DNA from: Datura wrightii
Lineage: Eukaryota; Streptophyta; Magnoliopsida; Solanales; Solanaceae
Direction: 5' to 3'
Assembly (NCBI GenBank): GCA_035772735.1
Contig: JASDFA010000003.1
Coordinates: 61,004,501 to 61,068,500 of the forward strand
DNA: 64,000 bases
Under the pieces are notes generated by a model, which saw only the letters and a list, made by a program, of their open reading frames with translations, was not told where the DNA came from and searched no databases. Positions 1-10,961 of the stretch are shown piece by piece. Position 1 is the stretch's first letter. Every line of letters starts with the position of its first letter. The position numbers and the translations under genes are program-made.

Positions 1-1388
1 TATCAAAAGCTTATGGGTTTTGAAGTAGATTTATATAAAAATCTAATAATTTCTAATGGGCGTTGTGATTTTGAATCTTATCATATTCTAATGGGTTTTG
101 ATCAACTTTATGATTTAAATTATCTATAATATTATCTATTTCTTGATTTCCATTGAAGTTAGCCTAATTATGCATGACCCATGATAAATCAATTTATGAT
201 CTACTATTTCCATTGATGATATTTACAAGTCTAGTATGAATTATGATTCAAATTATGGATTTATGATATTACCCATCATGATTTTATGAATTTCAAGCTA
301 TATGAATGATTTACAAGTATGTATGAACTTTTGAATCACGAATCATGTTTTGGCCAACTCATGGGCCTTATTTCATGGCTAGTTCACGTATGTACAAGCA
401 TGTTTATGATTATCATAATTTGACTAGCCCATGAACTCATGAAAATATACAATGAGCACTATATATATTTTGGGAGTAGTATCGAACACCGAGTGGTTTC
501 GGGATCTAGGTTCTGCCCCGAACCTCATAAACTACGTGCCACAGTAGGTATGTTGGGACCTCCTATGTGACTATCCCCGGCCCAAATGGCCCTTTTTTCA
601 TGGTGATATCACACTTTCATGGTTCTACCCTTGGCAAGGTACGTACACCCTCCCGACTAGGGTTACAAGTCGGGCTTCATATGTGCTCATATGGGGTATG
701 TCGGTTAAGAGAATCTCCCACTGTTCCTCATGATTTATGCATGTTATGATTATGTATTTTGGCTCAATTCATGTTAAGTAAAGCTCTCTCCTTATGATTA
801 TGATTATATTTACATTATGAATGTTTAAAAATCTTTGGGCCTTATGACATGTTATGATGATCCATGATACGATCATGATGTCCTAGTCTTGCGATCATTT
901 ATAAGTTTTGTATGTTTTAAATGTCCGTCTTACTTACCTTGCATACTCAGTACATTCCACGTACTGATCGCATACTTTCTATACTGTATCGTTTCATGAT
1001 ACAAGACTCGACTCTCAGGCTCACCCTCCTCAGTAGCTCCTCAGAGTTTGCTATCAGCTTATTTGGTGAGTCCTCATGTTCCAAGGGCCATATGTTTAGA
1101 CTATATTGTTTCTCTTTCAGTTTCAGTATCATAGGGTTAGTTGGGTTGTTGTCCCATCAACCTTTCTTTCATGATTAGAGGCTTTTCAGACTATAAGTTG
1201 TATTCAATTGTCATGTATGGATCATGTATTGTCTTCTATTCGTTACTATGACATGTTTACATTTTCTCATGTTAAGTCTTCCGCATATGTGAATGAATTA
1301 GATTTATGCTCATGCCATGGGTCGACTTGGGTCTTTCGGGGCTCCTTGTCCTGTGTCTATGACTCTGGTGTATGTGCGGGTCGTGACA
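1..1388 (+). repeat. 5' LTR of element A (3' part only)
   Basis: Homologous to 50338-51725 over its full length. It ends in GGGTCGTGACA and is followed after 4 bases by the primer binding site. By comparison with the complete 3' LTR (2198 bp), about 810 bp lie left of the window. The U3 promoter part of this copy is therefore missing. Confidence 0.92.
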
Positions 1389-1392
1389 AACT

Positions 1393-1405
1393 TGGTATCA
1401 GAGCC
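1393..1405 (+). other. Primer binding site of element A (initiator tRNA-Met)
   Basis: TGGTATCAGAGCC is the complement of the 3' end of plant initiator tRNA-Met, the usual primer of Tekay/Del elements. It lies just inside the 5' LTR. The 190 bases up to the gag ATG at 1597 are untranslated leader and match the leader of element B (for example GTGTCCTAGGG and GAGTCTTTTTCATGG). Confidence 0.9.
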
Positions 1406-1596
1406 ATAGGTTTTGAAGTGTCCTAGGGTGTCCGAAAGCCGCGTTAAGTAGAGTCTTTTTCATGGGTGTGAAGCGCGCCACACTTATGACGGAGAGGCTA
1501 CGAGACGTTTAGGAGATGTTCCCTTCTTTCATGTTCTATTTCGTGCGATGAAAGTTCTCTACCCTTCTAATTTGTGCTATTGACATTTGCAACATC

Positions 1597-2723
1597 ATGC
1601 CTCCACGTTGGGTGAACACCAGAAGAAATGGTGACGGTAATAATCAAGTGGGTGCCAATGGTGGGGAGCATCAGCCAGCCCTACCCATTAACGAGGAGCA
1701 CGCACTAGAGCCAGCTGTCCATGCTGAGTTTAGGGTAGCGATTCAGATGCTGGAACAGGCCATGACGGCCCAGGTCCAAAATTAGACAGTGGTGCATTAC
1801 CCTCAGAATGGGAATGCGGCGGCAGCCAGGGTGAGGGATTTCTTGAGGATTAGCCCTCCAGAGTTCACGGGGACGAAGATGGACGAGGATCCACACGATT
1901 TCATTGAGGAGATTCTAAAGATCACCCTAGTTATGGGGGTGAAAAATAGGGAGTGTATTGACTTGACCTCCTATCAGCTAAAGTGGGTGGCTCACAATGG
2001 TTCAAGCAGTGGAGAGATGCCCAGGAAGTGGGTGCAGACCCGATAGGCTGGGAAGAGTTCCACGCGACATTTTTGGATCAGTTTTTCCCTGGGGAAATGA
2101 GGGAGCTCAAAGCGGTCGAGTTTCAAAAATTGAAGCAGGGAAACATGTCCGTTTAGGAGTACGCATTAGAGTTCACTCGATTATCTAAGTATGATCGAGA
2201 GTTGGTGGCAGACCAGAGGGCTCGGGTGAGTCGTTTCGTGCCTAGGGTGGCAGATTATTTGGACAAGGATTGTAGGACACCATGTTACATCGGGATATCA
2301 ATTTCCCCGCATCGTGTTACATGCTTAGCAGATGGAGTCGGTCTACCGGAGGCAGAGGGAGTCCAAGAGGGCCAGGACCGATAGTTATGGGAATTCTTAG
2401 GTCAGGTCAGGGAGTGGGTAGCGTCAGCAGTCCCAGCACAGGTCTATCGCTCCGGCTCCATCATTGGCTAGCACACCATCTAGGTTTAGAGGAGAAGGGC
2501 TTTAGGCTCGAGGGATCAGGGTAGCATGCAGGTGGAGCGCACTTTTCCAGCTTGTGCGAAGTGCGACAAGAATCATCCCGGGGGATGCTTAGTTGGCTCA
2601 GATGCGTGTTTTGGGTATGGCAAACCCGGGCACGGACTTAGGGATCGCCCCTCAGCCAGATCAGGGGTCAGTGGGGCCCGTGTTACAGCAGCCAGTTATA
2701 CTGCTCCAGCAATACCAAAATAG
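1597..2723 (+). pseudogene. Element A gag (decayed)
   Basis: Gag would form the particle that packages element RNA. It starts at ATG 1597 (MPPRWVNTRRNGDG), matching the gag start of element B. An amber stop at 1783 comes before the retrotransposon gag domain. That domain is then readable in pieces: 'VRDFLRISPPEFTG' near 1830, the 'DLTSYQLKWVAH' region near 1960, and a frameshift near 2000. The zinc knuckle near 2610 reads CFGYGKPGHGLRDR, so the second Cys is Tyr and the last Cys is lost. At least one stop and two frameshifts rule out a product. The assignment is sure; the exact end is approximate. Confidence 0.8.
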
Positions 2724-2727
2724 ATTT

Positions 2728-3741
2728 TTTGCTTTAGTACCCGGCCAGGAGTAGGAGGCTTCACCAGATGTGGTCACTGGTATGTTGCAAGTCTTCCATA
2801 TTAATGCTTATGCCTTGTTAGATCCAGGAGCTACTTTGTCTTTTGTGACTCCTTATATTTCTACTAGTTTTTGAGTTCGCCCTGAAATTCTGCTAGAACC
2901 GTTCTAAGTCTCTACCCAGTCGGTGAATCAATTGTAGATAGGCGAGTGTATAGAGGTTGCCCCATCATAGTGTTGCATAAGGTTACCTCCGCATACTTAG
3001 TTGCGTTAGCTATGAATGACTTTGACCTCATTCTGGGCATGGATTGGTTGTTTGCATGTTATGATTCGGTCAATTGTAAGACCCGTGCGGTGGAATTTTG
3101 ATTTCCGAATGAGGTAGTTTTAGAGTGGAAGGGGTAATTCAGCTGTACCAGCCGGTCGGTTTATTTCATATCTTAAGGCCAGGAAAATGATTTCTAAGGG
3201 CTGTGTGTATCACCTAGTTAGGGTTAAGGATGTCGAGTCCGAGACCCCGACTATCCAGTCTATTCCAGTAGTGTGTGAGTATCCGTAGGTTTTTCTCGAT
3301 GATTTGCCAAGTGTTCCTCCCAAGAGGGAAATTGATTTCGGTATTGATCTCTTACCCGATATGCAGCCCATCTCTATTCCTCCCTATAGGATGGCTCCAG
3401 CCAAGCTAAAGGAGTTGAAGGATTAGTTGAAGGACTTGTTAGATAAGGGCTTTATCAGGCCAAGAAAGTCTCAATAGGGTGCACCGGTGTTATTTGTCTG
3501 AAAGAAGGATGGTTTCCTTCGCATGTGTATTGATTACCGGCAATTGAACAAGGTCACTGTCAAGAATAGGTACCCCTTACCCAGGATCAACGACTTGTTT
3601 GACCATCTTCAGGTTGTTAAATGTTTCTCAAAGATAGATCTCAGGTCCGGGTATCACCAACTCAGAGTTCGGGAGAGTGACATCCCGAAAACCTCTTTCA
3701 GAACTCGGTATGGTCACTACGAATTTGTAGTTATGTCTTTT
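2728..3741 (+). pseudogene. Element A protease and N-terminal reverse transcriptase (cut by element B)
   Basis: The protease region is visible near 2790-3080, with active-site box DPGATLSF where the usual form is D-S/T-G-A. It is followed by the linker 'EIDFGIDLLPDMQPISIP' near 3330 and RT motifs 'MCIDYRQLNKVTVKN' (3523) and 'KIDLRSGYHQLRV' (3634). Several TAG codons interrupt the frame (for example near 3284, 3424 and 3474), consistent with TGG or CAG to TAG changes at the last two. The frame ends inside RT at the B insertion. The rest of RT is at 46880. Confidence 0.82.
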
Positions 3742-6013
3742 TGTCACGACCTGAGAGGAGATCCAGATCGTAGACACGGGACAAGGGACCCCGAGAGACC
3801 CCAAGTCAACCCATGGCATAAGCATTCACTAACTCATTCAATACGCATGAAGGAAACATAATATAAAATCAGCGGAAGTCTAGCTTAACATAACAACAGA
3901 ATGAACATCTGAAGCTAAATGCATGTCTAAGTCTAATAAGCCTCTAATCTGGATGAGCTGATGGGACAACACCCCCAACGAGCTCAGAAATACTAAAACT
4001 GAAAATACGCTCAAGGTAACTGAAAGTCTAGTCCTTGGAAGATTAGGACTCACCAAATAAGCAGGTGCTAACTCTGATAAGAGGCTACGAATGAGGCTGA
4101 ACCTGAGAACCCAATCTTGCATCATAAAACGATGCAACATAGAAAGTATGCGGTCAGTATGTGGAATGTACCGAGTATGCAAGGTAAATAAAACTACTAG
4201 AGCTATAATAGTCTTTTAAAACAAGTCATACATATATGATAGCCTTTAAGGATAAGAAAAAGATCACAAGCATTCATTATGAAATCATTCGTATTTTATA
4301 CATGGTCATGCATGGCCTTAGAATGTCATGACTAAATCGAATGACTCAAGCTAAATCATAACATTTATATCAAAAGCTGAACAATGAGTCAAACCTTGCT
4401 TTTTAAACATGAAGGCATAAGATAATCATCATGAGTAATGGATTTGCAAACCCGAATGATATAGACAGCGGGAGACTCATCACTTAACCGACATACCACG
4501 ATAGAGCTTACGTGGTCTCGACTATTACACTCAAGTGGGCAGAGCCATCCATAACCTTGCCAGGGATACGGACGATACCATGATATCGATATCAAGTTTA
4601 AAGGGCCAATCGGGCCGAGGATAGCTCACAAGGGAGGTCCCAATAATATAATAGAATCAACCTACGTTGGCGCGTAGTTCTGGGGCATAGGGTAGTCAAC
4701 CTTAGCCCACTCGGTGCTAGACTCTTCTCCCGAAACATGCAATGCTCTACATTGTATAAATACAAAGTTCAACATCGTCTAGTGATGAAGCTCAGCATGA
4801 AATCATGCATAATTTTGGAGATTTCACTTCATCATTATCAATATAAGGGCCTTGCCCAAAACCTTATCGTGCTTGAACCCATCCAAATCATTTGAAAACA
4901 TTATAATTTGGGAGATTTCACTCCAAAATGAAGTAATAAAGTCAATTCAAGAAAATCATCACTCATGCTCATCATTGGGCACTACACAAAGCTCCATCAT
5001 ACTTAGGTCTATTTAATCTTCTTTGAAAACATTATAAAAATCATGGGTAAGGTTGGAAACATGCTTTTCATCATCTACTCCATCATCATCAAATTCTATT
5101 AGGAACTACCCACACATGGACTTTTTAGATTCAATTTTTAGAAAACAATTTTGATAAAAGAAATTAAGAATAGAATCCGTCCAAGCTCAGTAAATCACCA
5201 ATATCAACTCAATTTAATCATACCCATGAGTGGAAATGTAAGAATCATGCAATTAAATGAAGACCCATACTTGATCATCACAACCAAATCACAAATTGAT
5301 AGGGAATGGGCATGGGTGGTGGAAGGAAGCACCCACTCATAGCCTTACATACGTGGGAATGAAGAATCTTAACTCCTCCTAATTACCAGCTGAGATTTCC
5401 CTTGAAAACCTTGAAATTCTCCTTAATTTCTTCCCTTCAAACCTTCAACCTTGCATGCATGAAGAAATGGCCTAAGATGGGTTTTTCTCTACTTAAAACC
5501 CTCTATTACGAGCTTAAAACGACGTAGTATAGGCCCTTAGAACTTAGGAATTACGGAAAAGCCCTTATTGAAATCGCTGAAAATAACTGTCAGGGGGTCC
5601 AAACAGACGACTTGACGACTCATTACTAGGGCACACGATCCGTTGGTTCACCCGTCAAGTGCACTGCCTCGTCATTCATGAAAAATCATTTGGCTTGGTA
5701 ACGGCCCTCTTAACAGGTCGTTAGGACTGACAACGACTCGTTAGGTACCATCCGTTAAGTACACTAGATAAGCTTTACCATCTTTCTCTAGGACCTCCCC
5801 ACGACTGACATACTCGTGGTGACTAACCACGAGTCGTTACATCACCCGTGAGGACCTCGAGTCCTTCATCATCTCAGGCCTTCCCCATGAGTCACTTGAC
5901 GACTCATTAGGCCTCCTCACGAGTCATTAAGTGATCTGCATCTGCCGCAACATTCTCCAGTATTTCTCCTGATTCACTTCTGGGTCCGATTCTTGTGTTC
6001 TCAGGGTATAATA
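3742..6013 (-). repeat. 3' LTR of element B (2272 bp)
   Basis: Homologous to 44327-46874. On the minus strand it would begin TATTATACCC (first bases mutated from TGTTATACCC) and end GGTCGTGACA. It lacks a segment of about 310 bp present in the other copy (about 45388-45696). The palindromic ACGACTCGT-type words lie at about 5580-5940, near the U3 end. Confidence 0.9.
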
Positions 6014-6127
6014 ATATCTCCCCTTTGGGAAAATTCATCCTCGAATGTTAGAAACAAGCAGGAAACGGAAACAAGCAATTATCATGGTCCAATATTGGTT
6101 ATTTTAACCAAAATTTCATGGAGTGAC
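6014..6127 (-). other. Polypurine tract and 3' noncoding remnant of element B
   Basis: On the minus strand CCCAAAGGGGAGAT (plus 6016-6029) directly precedes the 3' LTR, as expected for a plus-strand priming tract. The remaining bases match the A 3' noncoding region (49410-49510) and are interrupted at 6128 by element D; they continue at 14054. GTGAC at 6123-6127 is the left TSD of D. Confidence 0.85.
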
Positions 6128-7111
6128 TGTTCAGTGCTATTTCGATTGGTATTATATATTATAAACCGACACGCAAGTGCACGTGGTCAAACAAGTAATA
6201 AAGTGGCTAAGTAAGCCAAGTATCGATGCAAGGAGGCTCAGGGTATGTAAAATTTGCCTAAGTATACTATATTCTTATCTTACTTCTAACTATGCTAACA
6301 ACAACGTAACCAACAGTTAATTGAGTTTTTGTTTATAAAATATATACTAAAACTATTAACAATTATTTACCGTGAATTTAAACTATGGATATGAGCATGC
6401 CAAGGTTAAGAACAAGTAATGAATTCGATTGTAATAATAATCCGGTTAATCTCTTCCTCATGTTGCTAGGCAAGAACAGTAGCCTAGAAATTAAAACTCT
6501 CGTATTTAATTTCACTTAAGAATCATAAACCATTCGTCTACATTTCTGTGATCAAATGCAATTTACGACCTAGCAATACAATTCCGGTTCCTAAATTGAC
6601 TAATACGACTTTCAAGTATATTTCTATCAGGAAAGCACATCAAAACCCAATTTTCCCAAATCAAGTTAAGAACAATACCCTATTAATTCACAACTTTCCA
6701 GTTTCTTGCTCTCTTGAGTGAAATTGGACTTTTTAGATGTACATTAATGTTGGCCAAGCACTAATGCAGTAAGAACAAGAATTAATAGAACAACATGAAA
6801 GAAGAAGAAGAAAACCATATCATTTACAATCAAAATTCACTACACATGTTCAAAACCTTAGCAAGGAAGAGAATTAGCCACTCATTTGTGGATAGAGCAT
6901 CCTAAAACAAGTGTAAATCATACGTACAATTGATAGAAAGAATAAAAGAAGAGAAGAAATCCCTTAGCTTTTTCGTTCCTCAACTGCTCCTAACCCACGT
7001 CCTTGCTCCACCATGTCTGAACTAAAACTGAACTCCTTAAAATAAACCTAAGTGTGCTATTTATACTAGTGGGAAATTTTTTCCGGAATAACAAGCAACG
7101 TGTCACGGAGG
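6128..7111 (-). repeat. 3' LTR of element D, U3 part deleted
   Basis: Matches 12602 onward closely up to the GTGTCACGGAGG word. It then jumps to GTCATACCGATTATTC, which in E1 and E2 lies about 110 bp inside the element beyond the polypurine tract. The rest of the LTR (about 470 bp, with the remaining palindromic words) and the polypurine tract are missing. The junction shares GG, typical of an illegitimate-recombination deletion. Confidence 0.88.
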
Positions 7112-8810
7112 TCATACCGATTATTCAATTTTTTGCAAATCATCACGAAAACATGCTTGGTCTTACAATACAATGACCTTTAATACATCAAGACTTCCTA
7201 GACTTTAAGAATTGATTCTTGATATCGGCAAACTCATGCAAATCAACTAATCAAGAAATCTGACACGAAAATCAATCTTTCATCAAGCATGTGCCCTCAC
7301 AACTCAATAGAATCTTCCCCTTTTTGTTCATGCAACACAAAAACATGCAAGTAGGGGCATATAAAAATTAATTTCACTCTCTCTCCCAAAAGAATTCACA
7401 TGCATCATGTCATGACCCATAGGCTTGCCCTTAGTGTATTACTCCACTAATATAAAGAAATGCAACATAGGTTCACGTAGGACTTTAATGGGTTGTAACG
7501 GGGCTATGGATATAGTATATATATTGGATTAGCCAGTAATAGTCGCTAGCATCCTTAAGCGCCTTTTCAACTCATTCCCATCGACTCATGGACATTGTTC
7601 CTCTCTTTCCTCTTTTTCTCCCATTCATGCTGGTTTCCTTTCGTACATCCCATTTCATCAAACACACTTGACACAAAACAAAGGGTTTTCATGTACCCTC
7701 ACTATCATTTAATTATAACAAGTGCCTCTTCAACATCATTTTTTCTTTCCTCACTCTGCTTTTTTTTTTCTTTCATTCCTTACTCCTTGACACCTTGGGA
7801 AAATTTTCTTTTCTTCGTAAGCGCTTAAGAGTTTTGTATAGACTTTTACAGCTAATGAAAAGAAAGAATGAAGCTTGGTTTATACAATTTTGGACAAAAG
7901 AAAGAAATCGGCTAAAGGCTCAACGGGCTAACTAGGGTATACAACATATAGAAAGGTAGAATTCGACAAGAAAAAAATGGAAACTCTCGATTAAAACAAA
8001 GAAATGCCTACATCCTTTCCAACACTACACTTCCTTCATTTTGTTTTGTATACACACCAGGCAAGTTCTAGACAATTCACAATGGCATGGAATACCAAAA
8101 CCTCACTTCACACTTCATGCACATGCTCGAATCAAGATGCATTCACAGACTCTCTAATTAGCCAATCACATGAATTCAAGATTAAGCCTCAATCATACTG
8201 AATCAAATTCTACAGCCTAGGTAACTCAACATATTTACAAAATTGCATGCTTTCAAACGAATCATTTTCACATTTTGAACATCATTTACAACACGCAACG
8301 AAATCTTTGCAACCATAAAGCAACTACAGTTCATTGATGCAATCCACCAAAGAAAAATTAAAAACAAATTAAAATCCTACTCCTACCGACTATATTTCCC
8401 TTAAGACGGTCGTCATCCATCCATCATAGGGAATGGTCACTAGCTATGACATCGGTTCAATGGGACTATTCTCGGTAAAAGAACCGAAAACAAACTCCGA
8501 GAAACCCAAAAAAAAATAAAAACCAAAAATTTTTGCAACACATCGATCATTTCGATAGAAAGAAAATATTTACAAGTGCAAAATATTCTCGAAAATTTTG
8601 AAAAATACCGATCATCTCGATAGAAAAAAAAAATCTTTACAAAATATTTACACTGGCAACCATAACTTTTCATACCACACATCATTAACCACACAAACAA
8701 ATATATACACATACACCACAAATCAGTTCATAACAGGGAAAGCACAAACATACATACACACAAAGGAAAAACATACAGCAAATTAGAGCCCAAGTCCCAG
8801 CACCTAGCTA
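7112..8810 (-). other. 3' noncoding region of element D
   Basis: About 1.7 kb with no credible ORF on either strand. It is strongly conserved with 23010-24725 (E1) and 26740-28455 (E2). It contains pyrimidine-rich runs near 7595-7790 and a pair of direct repeats of the form CGATCATTTCGATAGAAA and CGATCATCTCGATAGAAA near 8543 and 8610. I see no function in it beyond this conservation. Confidence 0.7.
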
Positions 8811-8852
8811 CTCCCCACCCCACACTTAAATCGAACACTGTCCCCAGTGTTC
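8811..8852 (-). promoter_or_regulatory. Hairpin plus internal polypurine-like tract 3' of ORF2 (element D)
   Basis: GAACACTGTCCCCAGTGTTC (8833-8852) is a perfect 8-bp inverted repeat with a 4-base loop. On the minus strand it is followed by ATTTAAGTGTGGGGTGGGGAG (as a purine-rich block at 8811-8831). The 15-base core ATTTAAGTGTGGGGT is also the terminal polypurine tract of E1 and E2, so this is a second copy of that tract. It lies about 40 bases after the ORF2 stop. The role is unknown. Confidence 0.65.
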
Positions 8853-8895
8853 ACAAAAATTACAAAACACAATTTCGGGTGGTGGAACTCCCTGT

Positions 8896-10116
8896 TCAGT
8901 CGAAATATTCGACTTTTTCATCTGGTGCTGCTGCCTCGTCGCCCATATTTGAGTCAGCTCCATCGTCGTCATTGGACTCCACATCGGAGTCCTCACGACG
9001 TGTCTCCTCATCAGTAGGGACATCGTCATCAGTCGGTTCCACGAAGGCTGGTCCCACTCGGCATAAGGCTCTAGCATTCTCGCCAAATGGGTAATCCAGC
9101 TCCAGCTGCCATAATTCTTCCTCGGTGGCTGGTCTCCCACCAATCCGTAGTTGAAGCATCTGCATGCCGAACATACGTGCCATGTATTGATCGTCACGAG
9201 CATGTCGCTCGCCCAAAGTCAGCACTGGCCCGTGTGTGGTGTCGGGGGCCTTAGTTTTTGTCACATCAAGGGCCCTCCGCTCCAACTGCGGAATATAGTC
9301 CAAAGCCTCTTCCTCGATGTCGAGGCCTCGGAGGAAGGTGGTGATGAGTCCGCCAAACCCGTATCTGTGGCCCTGGTGCAGTCTGGCTCTCTTCATGGCG
9401 GATATAATTACCGCCCCAACATTAATCTCAAGCCCTTTCATAAGGGCATACACCAAGCAGACACGGTCCCGGGTCACATCCGTCATATGAACTCCCGGGA
9501 TCAAGCACGAACATACAATCTTCAGCCATATTCTGGCCTCCCTGTTCATCTGCGAATAAGGCAGAGTCTGGTGGTAACCCCTCTCCTTATGTCTACTCCA
9601 TCGGGCTGTGGATCGATCCCCACACAACGTACGTCTGATGTCGGCATACGGTGGGGTGATGTTTAGCTGGCGGAGAACGTGAGCGTCTGTGTCCCGCGCT
9701 CCAACGATGGCATTAAATTGGTGGGGTTCCAGAGTGACAATCTGCCCTCTGATTTTTATTGTGTGGCTTCTGATGGCCGGGTTCCAATTTGCGTAGAACT
9801 CTCGGACCAAATGAAGGTTGCACTCCTTAGGCTCCTGAAAGATAAAGCTGAGCCTAGCTGCCTCGATTCTCTGCACAATACGTGGGAACTCCTGTGCAAG
9901 TGGTTCCCGTGCAATATGTTCCTCGGGGAAGTACTTGTTTTCTTTATGTTTCACGTACCACTTCTTCCCTTCATCGGTTACCCATCTTGTTCCGTATTGG
10001 CGGTGTTGGCCGCGCGGAACAGCGGGTGCAGCTGGGACTGCGGTGCCCAACCTCAATCTTTTCCGTCCGGTGCCTGAGGTAGAAGCACCCTTGCCCTTGT
10101 CCTGTCGACTTGCCAT
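8896..10116 (-). CDS. Athila-like 3' ORF (ORF2), 'putative plant transposon protein' type, 406 aa
   Basis: Open frame of 406 codons on the minus strand, starting MASRQDKGKGASTSGTG. I chose this ATG because the E2 copy starts at the same point and a candidate splice acceptor lies 6 bases upstream; the frame runs 11 codons further upstream without a stop. The N-terminus is basic and low-complexity (RKRLRLG, possibly nuclear targeting). The central part (about residues 55-330) contains 'YFPEEHIAREPLAQEFPRI', 'VREFYANW' and 'IWLKIVCSCLIPG', which I recognise as the plant-transposon family commonly found 3' of gag-pol in Athila-like elements (PF20167-like). The C-terminus is strongly acidic and ends VEYFD. 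I see no signal peptide, transmembrane segment or transposase catalytic triad, so neither 'envelope' nor 'transposase' is supported. The function is unknown. Confidence 0.8.
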   Translation of the reverse strand: MASRQDKGKGASTSGTGRKRLRLGTAVPAAPAVPRGQHRQYGTRWVTDEGKKWYVKHKENKYFPEEHIAREPLAQEFPRIVQRIEAARLSFIFQEPKECNLHLVREFYANWNPAIRSHTIKIRGQIVTLEPHQFNAIVGARDTDAHVLRQLNITPPYADIRRTLCGDRSTARWSRHKERGYHQTLPYSQMNREARIWLKIVCSCLIPGVHMTDVTRDRVCLVYALMKGLEINVGAVIISAMKRARLHQGHRYGFGGLITTFLRGLDIEEEALDYIPQLERRALDVTKTKAPDTTHGPVLTLGERHARDDQYMARMFGMQMLQLRIGGRPATEEELWQLELDYPFGENARALCRVGPAFVEPTDDDVPTDEETRREDSDVESNDDDGADSNMGDEAAAPDEKVEYFD

Positions 10117-10121
10117 TGAAC

Positions 10122-10828
10122 CTGTCAATATACATAAACAGCACAACATTAAGCTAAATACAAGTTAACTTAGGCTAAGGTCGGGTTAAACTAAGTTTTA
10201 CCCCACACTTAGTCCTTAACTATATTTACAATACTTCGGCAAGGATTACTCTATTTACAACCCCAAACACAAACAACTATACAACATATTGCTTAGTGCG
10301 TTCACGAAAATTTCGACAGCATAACACTTAGCGTACTACTCAGACTTCATACAGCTAATCCCAATCCTACTATCGCTAACAATTCAACCATCGCACAAGC
10401 AATAAAAACAAAAACTAAAAACAACGATAAAAACATTCTATATACAAATGAATCCAATTAACCAAACCAATTTACACAATTTTCGCATTTTCCCCAACAA
10501 TTCGAGAATTCGTCTTCCCACAACATTCACACAATATTTACCTTGACTTATCTCAATTTACAACCACACCCCAGCATCAAATTCATCAAATTATCAAGTT
10601 GCCCAAGTCAAATTCAACAACCCAAGCCCTAGAATACAATTCTACAATTAAATTTGAATTATTCACATAATTGACAAGTTCAAACGCTAATTACAACAAT
10701 CCGAACATAATCAATCACAAAATAATTCAACATCATGTTTAATTGCTACTTGGGGTGATATATTTCACCTCACATGCTCAAATTCGACTAAAATCGCCAA
10801 AAACTTGAGAGAAATGATGAAAATATAC
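10122..10828 (-). other. Predicted 5'-UTR intron upstream of ORF2 (element D)
   Basis: On the minus strand a donor AAAG|GTATAT (intron starts at 10828) and an acceptor TTGACAG|GTTCA ending at 10122 bound 707 bases of AT-rich, ORF-free sequence; the ORF2 ATG follows 6 bases after the acceptor. The homologous interval in E2 is 705 bases, with donor AAG|GTATGT and acceptor TTGACAG|GTACA. This is prediction only. Confidence 0.5.
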
Positions 10829-10961
10829 CTTTTAGTTGAAGAACTGAAGAAATTTGATGTTTTCCTTGCCTATTAGCGTGGCACATTGGTTGGGGAGGGG
10901 GAATTGGGTGTTTTGGTCGCGGAGGAGGAGAGAAATGGGGAAAAATTGGGCAAAATCGGGG

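Noticed and set aside
1393..1405. tRNA-like strings (TGGTATCAGAGCC, TGGCGCCGTTGCCGGGGA)
   Set aside because: These are only the 3'-end complements used as primer sites; no cloverleaf or A/B boxes flank them.
4389..4595. Small ORFs within LTRs of A, B and H as host genes
   Set aside because: All lie inside LTR sequence, are under 110 codons, are not conserved between LTR partners and match no family I know.
7595..7828. 77-codon plus-strand ORF conserved in D, E1 (23497) and E2 (27223)
   Set aside because: A pyrimidine-rich run read as Phe/Ser/Leu repeats. Its length and end vary between copies through frameshifts, so selection on a protein is unlikely.
9151..9666. 171-codon plus-strand ORF (and its E2 equivalent at 29218-29724)
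   Set aside because: It lies antisense to ORF2; its openness follows from the codon use of the real gene on the minus strand. It has no recognisable domain and is not kept in F2.
8896..10116. Calling ORF2 an envelope gene or a DNA transposase
   Set aside because: I see no signal peptide, transmembrane helix or furin-like site, and no DDE/D motif. The position is env-like, but the family name 'plant transposon protein' does not establish function.
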